NCBI GenBank assembly: GCA_964343075.1
Contig: CAYFGT010000015.1
Span: 1-32,155 of the forward strand
Direction: 5' to 3'
From: UBA2588 sp964343075
GTDB taxonomy: Bacteria; Chloroflexota; Dehalococcoidia; Lucifugimonadales; UBA3495
Length of the DNA: 32,155 bases
Below are positions 17,050 through 24,795 of this stretch, one piece after another. Position numbers and translations under genes: made by a program. A model generated the notes under the pieces. The model worked only from the letters and a program-made list of their open reading frames with translations, was not told where the DNA came from and ran no database searches. Positions within the stretch are counted from its first letter, which is position 1. Every line of letters starts with the position of its first letter.

Positions 17050-17167
17050 TGGTGTCCGAGTGTTCTGTTCTAATCAGCCATTATCTAATCACTCTTACCA
17101 TTGCCGGAAACGGCATCTCTTTTGCACCATTCTTGGACCTCCTTGACTCGGACACCACTGAGTCAAG
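17050..17167 (+). promoter_or_regulatory. Candidate RNA attenuator with two mutually exclusive stems
   Basis: In the 246-base gap before the flippase-like gene a perfect 12-base inverted repeat (17050-17061 with 17146-17157) would close an 84-base domain. Inside it is the hairpin TGCCG-GAAA-CGGCA (17102-17115), with a GNRA tetraloop. A second perfect 8-base stem, CTTGACTC (17142-17149) with GAGTCAAG (17160-17167), is followed by TTTGAT and shares bases 17146-17149 with the first. The two cannot form together, as expected of a terminator/antiterminator switch. I matched it to no known riboswitch, SRP RNA or T-box consensus. It may instead be only the terminator of the upstream gene. Confidence 0.45.
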
Positions 17168-17204
17168 TTTGATACCATGATTCAAATGTTTAAAGGATAA
17201 TAGT

Positions 17205-18227
17205 TTGAGATACTTTATCTTATCAGTGATCACGTTAGTGATACTTGTATTTTTCGTTGTTACAGCGGAATTTGAGCAGATGTTGAACTCTTTTTTAAGT
17301 TTGCGCCTTGAATTCCTTGTTATGGCTTTACTTGTGTATTTTATCTCTTTACTTTTTAGAACTTATCGATGGAAATTCTTGTTAGGGGAACGAAACGATA
17401 TCCCATCCTATAGTTTGTTTCAGGCAGTTTGTATCGGGTATATGGTGAATAACATTTTACCAATGCGGATTGGTGAATTTGTTAGAGCTTATTTTTTGGG
17501 AAGTAAGCATGATATAAATAAAGCTACTGTTTTGGTAACGATATTCCTTGAGAGGGTGCTCGATGCAGTGATTTTAATAGGATTCTTATTGCTTGTGTTG
17601 GCATTAAACTTACAGACATTTAGGGATGGGTTAGCAGCTGAATATTTGACATGGGGACTAGCGATACTGATCTTAGCGTTTTTAACTTCGTTTATCTTGA
17701 TGGTATATTCTGCCCGAAATCCAATATTAATTCAGAAATTAACTAGTGTGATCGTAATTTTTGTTCCACCTAGATTTAAGAATCGATTCACTAACTTTAG
17801 TAGTTATGTTGAGTCTGGGTTGACCTCTGTCAAGAGTTCGAAGAGTTTGATTGGCCTAATAGTTGCATCTGTTCCGGTATGGATATCTGAAATCTTGGTG
17901 TTTTGTATCATAGGGTATTCGATGGGATTTTTGAAGCTCTATAACCTAAATTATTTAGAAATGTTTTTAGGAATGAGTCTTGTTACATCGTTGGCAAACT
18001 TAGTCAGTTCCGTTCCATCGTCACCAGGAGGAATTGGGATATTTGAACTGACTGTGCGAGAGGTTATACTATTCGATACGAACGGACGAATTGATAGGTC
18101 AATAGGTGCTGCATTTGCGTTGATAGTCCATGGAATCCTTATAATCCCAGTTACCATTCTTGGGCAAATATTGCTATGGACAAATAATTTATCGCTACGC
18201 AATATGATTTCTAGCCATAAAGACTAG
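17205..18227 (+). CDS. Flippase-like membrane protein (lysylphosphatidylglycerol synthase TM region / YbhN family)
   Basis: A 340-residue integral membrane protein with about 8 hydrophobic segments. The cytoplasmic motif NNILPMRIGEFVRAYFLG near residues 83-100 and the motif SSVPSSPGGIGIFELTVRE near 265-283 are the two conserved blocks of the PF03706 family (YbhN, AglD, MprF flippase domain). There is no C-terminal lysyl-transferase domain, so it is not a complete MprF. Members are thought to move lipids or lipid-linked sugars across the membrane. The start is a TTG at 17205 with AAAGGA 7 bases upstream; an ATG start would lose the first helix. Its expression may be under the attenuator at 17050-17167. 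It ends 21 bases from the convergent FAD oxidoreductase. Confidence 0.8.
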   Translation: MRYFILSVITLVILVFFVVTAEFEQMLNSFLSLRLEFLVMALLVYFISLLFRTYRWKFLLGERNDIPSYSLFQAVCIGYMVNNILPMRIGEFVRAYFLGSKHDINKATVLVTIFLERVLDAVILIGFLLLVLALNLQTFRDGLAAEYLTWGLAILILAFLTSFILMVYSARNPILIQKLTSVIVIFVPPRFKNRFTNFSSYVESGLTSVKSSKSLIGLIVASVPVWISEILVFCIIGYSMGFLKLYNLNYLEMFLGMSLVTSLANLVSSVPSSPGGIGIFELTVREVILFDTNGRIDRSIGAAFALIVHGILIIPVTILGQILLWTNNLSLRNMISSHKD

Positions 18228-18248
18228 TGTGAGTGTCTATCGAGATAT

Positions 18249-19418
18249 CTATTCCTCATCTGCGTTATAATCCGGGGAATCTAATCGACCTCCCGTTCCA
18301 TCTGGTTTAAATCTATTTGGCCTGAAGGCACTTAGTTGAGGAGTAGAAACTTTATGAGTAATTTCAATTGAAGCTAATTCGCCAATCAGAGGTGCAAGGG
18401 TTACGCCACTGTGTGTAACTGCCATATAAGCATTGGGTGTTTCATTAACAAATCCAATAGCTGGGAACCCATCTAGAGGCATAGGCCTATATCCGATAGG
18501 TTCGACTCTAGGTTCTGCATCACTAAGTTGTGGTAGATATTGTGTGGCAAACTCTACCAATCTTTTGGCGTTTTCAATTGAATCATCCGTATTCTTGCTA
18601 CTTTGTTCTCCTTCGCCAATTACAAAGGTTCCATCTATTAGTTGTTTCATATGTACTTCTCTACCATATTCCTCGAGGGAAGGAGCGTATACAATTCCAT
18701 TCAGTAAAGGTGGCATAGGGCTTGTTTTAACCACTACCCCTGGGCTTGTGGCTTGAGGAAGGTATGTCTCAGCTTTATAGCCAATTTCAGTTGTGTCGAT
18801 TCCGGCTGCAACAACAACCACATCACATTGTATGGTTCGTGAATCTGTTTTTATCGCCGTTACACTATGATCAGATGAATTGAATTCAAAGTTTTGGAAT
18901 GATTCTCCTAATGATACTTCTCCTCCTGATTCAAGTATCTTTTCGATGGCTGCCTGTATTACTCTAGGAGGTTCTACTTGTCCTTCAATTTCGCATATGG
19001 AAGCAGCAGTGACATCACTTATGACCAAGTTTGGTTCATGATGTTGCAATTCCGTAGTGGTCGCTAATCGTATTGGATATCCATAAGATTGAGCTCGTTT
19101 AACTTTTTTGATCAATGCTTCTCCTCTATCATTAGAGGTTTCCCATGTGATCGTACCCCCTAATTTCAGCCCAATATTACCACCTAATGATTGAGCATAC
19201 CGTGGCCACATTTCCATGGAACGCCTATTCAAATCATGGTAATCAAATGGAGTCTTGCCCGCGGCGTTAATCCAAGCGAAAGAGAGTCGTGAGGCACCAT
19301 TGGTATAAGTATCTTTATCGATCAGGGTTATTTTTGCTCCATACTGTAGTAGGTTTACAGCTATGGAAGTTCCGACGATTCCGGCGCCGATTACAACAAT
19401 ATTACTTGGTTCAGACAT
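18249..19418 (-). CDS. FAD-dependent oxidoreductase, DAO family (paralogue 1)
   Basis: A 389-residue D-amino-acid-oxidase-type flavoprotein. GAGIVG (11-16) is the FAD-binding turn, SFAWINA (46-52) is a family block near the flavin, and HSGVTLAPLIGELAS near 335 is the C-terminal flavin-binding stretch. Members oxidise amines, amino acids or hydroxy acids such as glycine, sarcosine or D-amino acids; the substrate is unknown. It is the last of three minus-strand genes (FMN hydroxyacid oxidase, paralogue 2, this one), 23 bases after its paralogue. Both share the same blocks over their whole length, which indicates tandem duplication. It extends about 15 residues further at the C-terminus than paralogue 2. 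Confidence 0.88.
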   Translation of the reverse strand: MSEPSNIVVIGAGIVGTSIAVNLLQYGAKITLIDKDTYTNGASRLSFAWINAAGKTPFDYHDLNRRSMEMWPRYAQSLGGNIGLKLGGTITWETSNDRGEALIKKVKRAQSYGYPIRLATTTELQHHEPNLVISDVTAASICEIEGQVEPPRVIQAAIEKILESGGEVSLGESFQNFEFNSSDHSVTAIKTDSRTIQCDVVVVAAGIDTTEIGYKAETYLPQATSPGVVVKTSPMPPLLNGIVYAPSLEEYGREVHMKQLIDGTFVIGEGEQSSKNTDDSIENAKRLVEFATQYLPQLSDAEPRVEPIGYRPMPLDGFPAIGFVNETPNAYMAVTHSGVTLAPLIGELASIEITHKVSTPQLSAFRPNRFKPDGTGGRLDSPDYNADEE

Positions 19419-19441
19419 AATAATTATCTCTCCATGTGAAT

Positions 19442-20590
19442 CTATTTCTTGAATCTGGAAGGTCTGTAATCTTTTAATTCTGGGATTTCAACTTGGTAAT
19501 TTATTTCGGTGGCTACATATTCTCCGACTAATGCTGCTAAGGTGACTCCGCTGTGCATCACAGATATGTAAACATTATTACACTTTTTATCAAACCCCAA
19601 TACGGGAAACTTATCTTCAGGCATAGGACGGTAACCTACAGGCTCAGCGATTGCGGTCGCACTTTTCAGTTGCGGGAAATACTCTGTTAAATGTTTTAAC
19701 AGGATGTCAGCTTTTTCTTGGGAGTCATCATTTTGTTCATGATGGTTCCCGATTCCTCCTCTTTCATTGACCATTTGGTAAGACCCATCCACTCTTTGTC
19801 TTATATGTACCTCGGAGTGTTCATCGTTGTCGGGGTATGTTCCATCATTTATTGCAGGGCTCATGATTATTCCGTTTAAATTTTTTGGCTGCGGGTCAGT
19901 CCATGCTACAACTCCAGGGCTTTCTAGTAGCGGTATGTGGATTCCTAATAAACCGGCAAGATGTTGTGTACCTGTGCCTGCAGCGATAACTACGGTATCA
20001 CACGAAATAGTCTCTGCGGCGGTGATAACCGAAGTGATCTGATTAGTGTCAGGATCAGTCTCAAACCCAGTTACTGCAGTATCATTGATAACGTGCCCAC
20101 CGTTTTCTTTAATCTTGTACTGGCAAGCGTCTATCACACGCTTAGGCTCTACGTGACCTTCATTAGGTATGTATTGCCCAAAAGTCATATTTTTTATTTT
20201 AATTGATGGATCTTTTGTCCTGATGAATTCTTCGTCTACTATTTCAATTGGATAGTCCCATGATTTTAGAGTTTCGACTCGTTCTCGAGCTGCAGCGGCA
20301 CCTTTTGCATTATTTTCCCATTTGATGGTTCCATTTAGGTTTAAACCGATTTCCGTCCCTAATTGCTTGGCAAAAGAAGGCCATTTGTTTACTGACGATC
20401 TACATAGAGTGTGATAGCCAATTGGGCTTTTTGACGAAGCGTTTATCCAGGCAAATGAATGCGCTGAGCATGATTCTTGGAAGGGACCTTTATCTATTAT
20501 TATAATTTTGTTGTTCAACAATGAAAGATGGAAGCCTATGGCACTTCCAATAATTCCTCCTCCAATGATGACTACTGTCCTATTGTTCAT
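19442..20590 (-). CDS. FAD-dependent oxidoreductase, DAO family (paralogue 2)
   Basis: A 382-residue flavoprotein with GGGIIG (10-15), SFAWINA near residue 45, GYRPMPEDKFPVLGF near 320 and HSGVTLAALVGEY near 345. These are the same blocks as in its downstream neighbour, so the two are tandem paralogues of the glycine oxidase/D-amino acid dehydrogenase superfamily. Insertions such as NDGTYPDNDEHSE near 255 set it apart, so the copies have diverged, presumably in substrate. The ATG at 20590 has AAGGAG about 10 bases upstream. It lies 43 bases downstream of the FMN alpha-hydroxyacid oxidase and is probably co-transcribed with it. Confidence 0.88.
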   Translation of the reverse strand: MNNRTVVIIGGGIIGSAIGFHLSLLNNKIIIIDKGPFQESCSAHSFAWINASSKSPIGYHTLCRSSVNKWPSFAKQLGTEIGLNLNGTIKWENNAKGAAAARERVETLKSWDYPIEIVDEEFIRTKDPSIKIKNMTFGQYIPNEGHVEPKRVIDACQYKIKENGGHVINDTAVTGFETDPDTNQITSVITAAETISCDTVVIAAGTGTQHLAGLLGIHIPLLESPGVVAWTDPQPKNLNGIIMSPAINDGTYPDNDEHSEVHIRQRVDGSYQMVNERGGIGNHHEQNDDSQEKADILLKHLTEYFPQLKSATAIAEPVGYRPMPEDKFPVLGFDKKCNNVYISVMHSGVTLAALVGEYVATEINYQVEIPELKDYRPSRFKK

Positions 20591-20633
20591 GTGTATAAAC
20601 TCCTTAGATTAATTTATAGGAAAACATTGATGT

Positions 20634-21707
20634 TTATTGTATACGATTTTTGGGCATGTTTACCCACGAGCTCATCTCATGAGGGTCTGTAGTTGGCACC
20701 GCTTCGCATACATATTTAGTATCTAACTGGGAGAGTTTTGTTACCCCTAGGAGCTTCATAGTAATTTCTAATTCTTGCTTCAGAATATTCAAAACTCGGG
20801 TTACACCGTCGGAACCTGCCGCCGCAAGCCCCCATCCTTGCATTTTCCCAATGGCCACAGCGTCAGCTCCAAGTGCTATAGCTTTTGCCACATCACTTCC
20901 TCGTTGGATGCCTCCATCAAGTATGATTTGGCAGTTTCCTTTGGTTGTATTGGCTATTGCAGGAAGCATATCCAAGGTTCCTAGGCCGTGGTCTAATTGT
21001 CTTCCTCCGTGGTTGGATACCCAGATAACGTCTACTCCATGTTCTACGCAGAGTTTTGCATCGTCCGGTGTTGCTAAACCTTTGACCATCAATGGTAACT
21101 TACAATAATTCTTGATTTTAGCTAATGTTTCCCACGTTACTGACGCTTGCCAGTGGGGTTCGGGAGGATTTCTTCTCGACATCGGTACCCATCGGCTAAC
21201 CATCGGCCTTTCCCTCAGGCTGTAGCTAGCAGAATCTACAGTTATACATAGTGCTTCATATCCCGAGTCCACTACACGGTCTATCATGTTCTTCGTCCAG
21301 TCCCAATCTCCATGTATGTAAAGTTGATAAAACTTTGTGTTGTTGGAACTCTTGGCAGTTTCTTCTAGAGCAGGTTCGGTAACAGAACTAACCACGTGGA
21401 TAGTATTCATGTTCTCTGCAGCTTTGGAGACCGCTATTGCGGCGTCTGGATGAAACACTTGTAAAGATCCTATGGGGGCCATGATTATCGGTATGCTAAT
21501 TTCATGTCCCAATATTTGGGCGGAAGAATCGATGCTAGACACATCTATTAGTACTCTGGGTTGGAACGCGATTCGATCGAAAGCTAATCGATTTCTTCGC
21601 ATCGTGGTTTCCGATTCGGTCGCTCCTACTAGATAATTCCAAGGCCCATCTGCAAGATTTTGACGAGCTCTTTGAATAATTTCTTCGTTTGTGACGAATT
21701 GTTCCAT
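20634..21707 (-). CDS. FMN-dependent alpha-hydroxyacid oxidase/dehydrogenase (LldD/mandelate dehydrogenase family)
   Basis: A 357-residue TIM-barrel FMN enzyme. QPRVLIDVSSID near residue 50 and PIIMAPIGSLQVFHPDAA near 75 are the family's FMN-proximal segments. LMVKGLATPDDA near 222 has the flavin-contacting Lys. VSNHGGRQLDHG near 245 carries the catalytic His and substrate-binding Arg, and ILDGGIQRGSDVAKAIALGA near 273 binds the FMN phosphate. Members oxidise L-lactate, glycolate or (S)-mandelate to the 2-oxoacid. There is no membrane-anchoring insert like that of mandelate dehydrogenase visible by eye, so a soluble oxidase is likely. First gene of a minus-strand operon with two DAO flavoproteins, and divergent from an operon containing a 2-oxoacid decarboxylase-like enzyme. 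Confidence 0.9.
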   Translation of the reverse strand: MEQFVTNEEIIQRARQNLADGPWNYLVGATESETTMRRNRLAFDRIAFQPRVLIDVSSIDSSAQILGHEISIPIIMAPIGSLQVFHPDAAIAVSKAAENMNTIHVVSSVTEPALEETAKSSNNTKFYQLYIHGDWDWTKNMIDRVVDSGYEALCITVDSASYSLRERPMVSRWVPMSRRNPPEPHWQASVTWETLAKIKNYCKLPLMVKGLATPDDAKLCVEHGVDVIWVSNHGGRQLDHGLGTLDMLPAIANTTKGNCQIILDGGIQRGSDVAKAIALGADAVAIGKMQGWGLAAAGSDGVTRVLNILKQELEITMKLLGVTKLSQLDTKYVCEAVPTTDPHEMSSWVNMPKNRIQ

Positions 21708-21744
21708 GGGGGTTCTCTCTTTTTAGTTGATTTGATTATTGGGA

Positions 21745-21750
21745 ATTATA
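21745..21750 (-). promoter_or_regulatory. -10 box upstream of the hydroxyacid oxidase operon
   Basis: On the minus strand a perfect TATAAT lies in the 118-base divergent gap, about 38 bases before the oxidase ATG. No convincing -35 box is seen at 16-18 bases. On the plus strand I see no clear promoter for the amidohydrolase, only AAGGAAG before its ATG. Confidence 0.35.
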
Positions 21751-21825
21751 TATTTTGATATGTTTCATTTTACATAAATGGTAAGATTTAGCTAGTTGAA
21801 AAATAGAACATTAAGGAAGTGAGTT

Positions 21826-22842
21826 ATGCCATATGGCGATTTAGACTGGTTAGCGCTTACTGAAGAAGAAACTATTGAACCCGAATTACCCATTTGTGAT
21901 CCGCACCATCATTTTTGGGATTTTCGTTCAGTAAGAATTCCATACCAAAGATATTTATTACATGAATTGATTGCGGACATAAGCAGTGGACACAACGTTA
22001 AATCAACCGTTTTCATAGAGACGACTGCTATGTATAAATTGGATGGTCCTGAAGAATTTAGATCGGTTGGAGAAGTAGAATTTGTTCAAGGATTAGCTGC
22101 CGCAAGTGCAAGCGGATTATATGGAGATTATCGCGCAGCGGCGGCAATAATTGGCAAAGCTGATTTGAATCTAGGTGCTAGAGTAGAACCTGTGTTAGAA
22201 GCCTTGCAATCAGCCAGTCCAAACCGCTTTAGAGGGATCCGATACGCATGTGGTTGGGACCCACATCCAAATATAGAAAATAGAGCTAAACAAGAACAAT
22301 TGCTAGATTCAAACTTTCGAGAAGGAGCGAAGGTACTAGCGCAAAAAGGCTTTACTTTGGACAATACCGTTTATTTCCCACAGTTACCAGAATTAGCCGA
22401 TTTTGCGAACGCAGTGCCTGATCTCTCTATCATATCTAATCACATTGGAGGGCTTCTGAGAATAGGGCCTTACGGAAATCGAGATGATGAAGTTATTAAG
22501 GAATGGAAAAAAAACATCGACTTGTTATCACAATGTCAGAATGTATATATGAAATTGGGAGGACTAGGCCAACCTAGATATGGGTTTGATTGGTATACTC
22601 GAGAAAAACCCATAGATTCAGTTAGTTTGGCAAAAGATTTGGCACCGCTGCTGGAGTACTGCATAGAGAAATTTGGGCCGAGTCGTTGTATGTTTGAATG
22701 TAACTTCCCCCCGGATAAAGTATCATATTCTTTTAATGTTTTGTATAACGCTTTTAAGATATTGTCTAAAAGCTATTCGAAGTCTGAAAGAGCATCCATG
22801 TTTCATGACACAGCAATTAAAGTTTACAACATAGATGAATGA
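21826..22842 (+). CDS. Amidohydrolase family protein (COG3618; lactonase/LigI-like)
   Basis: A 338-residue amidohydrolase-2 (PF04909) TIM-barrel hydrolase. CDPHHHFWDF (24-33) holds the HxH metal ligands. TVFIETTAMY near 66 and FRGIRYACGWDP near 135 are further barrel strands. CMFECNFPPDK near 292 corresponds to the final strand with the catalytic Asp. COG3618 includes L-fuconolactone/L-rhamnonolactone hydrolases and the 2-pyrone-4,6-dicarboxylate hydrolase LigI, so a lactone or amide is the likely substrate; no decarboxylase-type signature was recognised. AAGGAAG precedes the ATG. The gene starts a plus-strand operon and overlaps the RraA-family gene by 8 bases, so the two products may act in sequence. 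Confidence 0.82.
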   Translation: MPYGDLDWLALTEEETIEPELPICDPHHHFWDFRSVRIPYQRYLLHELIADISSGHNVKSTVFIETTAMYKLDGPEEFRSVGEVEFVQGLAAASASGLYGDYRAAAAIIGKADLNLGARVEPVLEALQSASPNRFRGIRYACGWDPHPNIENRAKQEQLLDSNFREGAKVLAQKGFTLDNTVYFPQLPELADFANAVPDLSIISNHIGGLLRIGPYGNRDDEVIKEWKKNIDLLSQCQNVYMKLGGLGQPRYGFDWYTREKPIDSVSLAKDLAPLLEYCIEKFGPSRCMFECNFPPDKVSYSFNVLYNAFKILSKSYSKSERASMFHDTAIKVYNIDE

Positions 22843-23569
22843 TTATGAGTTTGTTATGCTTACAGATGAGAATAGACAAAAGCTAAAAAAGGTTAGTACA
22901 GCGACTATTTCAACCGTTTTGTTTAAACGAGGTTTACGGAACGCTTTTATGGTAGGTCCGAAACCTATGAACTATACTTCTATATCTATGGTCGGGGAGG
23001 CCTATACCTTAAGGTATATCCCTGCCAGGGAAGACTTGGATATTTTGAGTGTGTTTGAAGATACGACCCATCCTCAGAGGAAAGGCGTAGAAGAATGTCC
23101 AGTTGGTCATGTGATGGTAATCGATAGTAGAGGTGATGCTAGTGCAGCATCAGCAGGGAATATATTGATCACACGGTTAATGGTTCGAGGTGCTGCAGGG
23201 ATAGTTACAGACGGTGGTTTCAGAGACTCTTCAGATATCGCTAAGTTGAAATTTCATGTATACCAATCTAGCCCTTCTGCCCCTACTAACTTGACTAAAC
23301 ACCATGCTGTGGACTTGGATGTTCCTATTGGATGTGGTGGAGTTGCTGTATACCCAGGAGATATAGTAGTAGGTGACGGAGATGGAGTAATAGTTGTACC
23401 TCAGGAAATATGCAATGATGTTGCTACTGAAGCATATGACATGACTATTTTTGAGAATTTTGTTGAGGACCGGGTGAAGAACAACCATACTATATTTGGA
23501 CTTTACCCTCCGACCGATCCAAATACGAAATTAGAATTTGACAAATGGTTGAAAGCGAGAGGAATGTAA
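22835..23569 (+). CDS. RraA-family aldolase/decarboxylase (HMG/CHA aldolase-like)
   Basis: A 244-residue protein of the RraA/DlpA fold. RGDASAASAGNILITRLMVRGAAGIVTDGGFRD near residues 97-130 contains both hallmark blocks: GDxxxASxG, and GxxxDGGxRD whose Arg and Asp bind the 2-oxoacid and divalent metal in HMG aldolases. IGCGGVAVYPGDIVVGDGDGVIVVP near 165-190 is the conserved C-terminal block. Enzymes with the DGGxRD motif cleave 4-hydroxy-4-methyl-2-oxoglutarate or 4-carboxy-4-hydroxy-2-oxoadipate to pyruvate plus another oxoacid, and also decarboxylate oxaloacetate. RNase E inhibition by RraA is an alternative, but the length (244 versus about 160) and metabolic operon make it unlikely. It overlaps the amidohydrolase by 8 bases and abuts the serine hydrolase gene exactly. 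Confidence 0.85.
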   Translation: MNDYEFVMLTDENRQKLKKVSTATISTVLFKRGLRNAFMVGPKPMNYTSISMVGEAYTLRYIPAREDLDILSVFEDTTHPQRKGVEECPVGHVMVIDSRGDASAASAGNILITRLMVRGAAGIVTDGGFRDSSDIAKLKFHVYQSSPSAPTNLTKHHAVDLDVPIGCGGVAVYPGDIVVGDGDGVIVVPQEICNDVATEAYDMTIFENFVEDRVKNNHTIFGLYPPTDPNTKLEFDKWLKARGM

Positions 23570-24748
23570 ATGGGTGATCATCAAGATGGAATTGAGTCTA
23601 AAGTGGATTTGTCTAATTGGAGATTTCCTCCATATAACAGATGGGCATTCCAACACGTGTCTGAATTAGTTGAGTCAGTAGATATAAAGAATGATTCTAG
23701 TAATAATTGGGAACTTACCTGTAACTATCAATCAATCGATGATGTAAGTGTCAAAAGTAAAGACGGTTCTGATATCACGTTTGATGAATTCTTGGAGCAA
23801 AGTTTTACTGATGGTTTCATGGTTATTAAAGACCAAGAAATTATCTACGAAAAATATTTGAATGGAATGGATGAAAAATCCAAACATATATTGATGTCTG
23901 TTTCTAAATCAGTATTAGGTGTTGTATCTGGAATATTGATTGATCAGAAACAGATGTCGGCAGACACTCTTATATCGGATTGTATTCCGGAACTAAAAAA
24001 TTCGGGTTATGCAGACTGCACTATTCAGAATTTGTTGGACATGACAGCTTCCGTTAATTTTGAAGAGGATTATTATGCAATTTCTGGTCCAATGATCGAA
24101 TATAGGAGATCCACTAATTGGGATCCTCCGGAAGATAAAATGTCAGGGAAAGACCTTAAATCATTCTTAATTGGCATGGAGGGCAAACCAGCTCCCCATG
24201 GGGAAACTTTTAAATACACTTCACCTAACAGTGATCTATTAGGATGGGTCATAGAGCGAAGCACAGGAAGTAAATTTCAAGAAGTCATGTCTGAAGTTTT
24301 ATGGAAGCCATTAGGTGCTGCGGATACTGCATATGTAACCGTTGATGAATCTGGTTCCCCCAGAACAGCTGGCGGAATGAATATGACTTTACGGGATTTA
24401 GCATTGATAGGTAATCTTGTAGCAAACGGGGGCTATCGAGGTAAAAAACAAATCATTTCGAATAAATGGCTTGGACAATTATTTGACGGCGATAGGAAGG
24501 CGTGGGAATCGGGTAATTTTGCCGAATACTTTGGTGGGATGCCAATTACTTATCGAAACCAATGGTACACACTAAATCAAACGAATCCTATTTTGTTTTG
24601 TGTAGGTATATATGGGCAGTACATGTTCGTGGATTTGAATAACAAAATAGTGATAGCGAAATTTTCTTCGCAGGAATATCCTTTGGACGCAGATCAGAAA
24701 AAAGTGATGACAAACGCTTGTCTTAGTATTATTAATCACATCATTTAG
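23570..24748 (+). CDS. Beta-lactamase-fold serine hydrolase (6-aminohexanoate-oligomer hydrolase/EstB-like)
   Basis: A 392-residue class C beta-lactamase-related hydrolase. SVSK (110-113) is the SxxK catalytic motif, with Ser110 as nucleophile and Lys113. Tyr216 in KYTSPNSDLLGW is the likely general-base Tyr motif, and RTAGGMNMTLRDLALIG near 265 is the family's late conserved block. No signal peptide is visible, so it is probably cytosolic, unlike true beta-lactamases. Relatives hydrolyse amides, oligomeric amides or esters. Its ATG follows the RraA stop codon directly, with GAGAGG 7 bases upstream. Its place in a catabolic operon suggests it releases a substrate acid from an amide or ester. 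Confidence 0.85.
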   Translation: MGDHQDGIESKVDLSNWRFPPYNRWAFQHVSELVESVDIKNDSSNNWELTCNYQSIDDVSVKSKDGSDITFDEFLEQSFTDGFMVIKDQEIIYEKYLNGMDEKSKHILMSVSKSVLGVVSGILIDQKQMSADTLISDCIPELKNSGYADCTIQNLLDMTASVNFEEDYYAISGPMIEYRRSTNWDPPEDKMSGKDLKSFLIGMEGKPAPHGETFKYTSPNSDLLGWVIERSTGSKFQEVMSEVLWKPLGAADTAYVTVDESGSPRTAGGMNMTLRDLALIGNLVANGGYRGKKQIISNKWLGQLFDGDRKAWESGNFAEYFGGMPITYRNQWYTLNQTNPILFCVGIYGQYMFVDLNNKIVIAKFSSQEYPLDADQKKVMTNACLSIINHII

Positions 24749-24764
24749 ACATATTTAAATTATT

Positions 24765-24781
24765 GTGGCTTATATAGCCAC
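24765..24781 (+). other. Short hairpin before the TPP enzyme ribosome site
   Basis: GTGGCT (24765-24770) pairs with AGCCAC (24776-24781) around TATAT. It lies in the 47-base gap after the serine hydrolase, 4 bases before an AGGAGG (24786-24791) for the TPP enzyme. It has no U-run and so is not a good terminator; an effect on mRNA processing or translation is possible. Confidence 0.35.
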
Positions 24782-24795
24782 CAGCAGGAGGATTT

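Noticed and set aside
17050..17167. Known structured RNA (SRP RNA, 6S, T-box, common riboswitches)
   Set aside because: None of the conserved core sequences I know for these (for example the SRP GGAAGCAGCC tip or T-box GGTGG core) is present; kept only as an unassigned structure.
17205..18227. Complete MprF lysylphosphatidylglycerol synthase
   Set aside because: Only the membrane flippase-like domain is present; the synthase domain (about 500 further residues) is missing.
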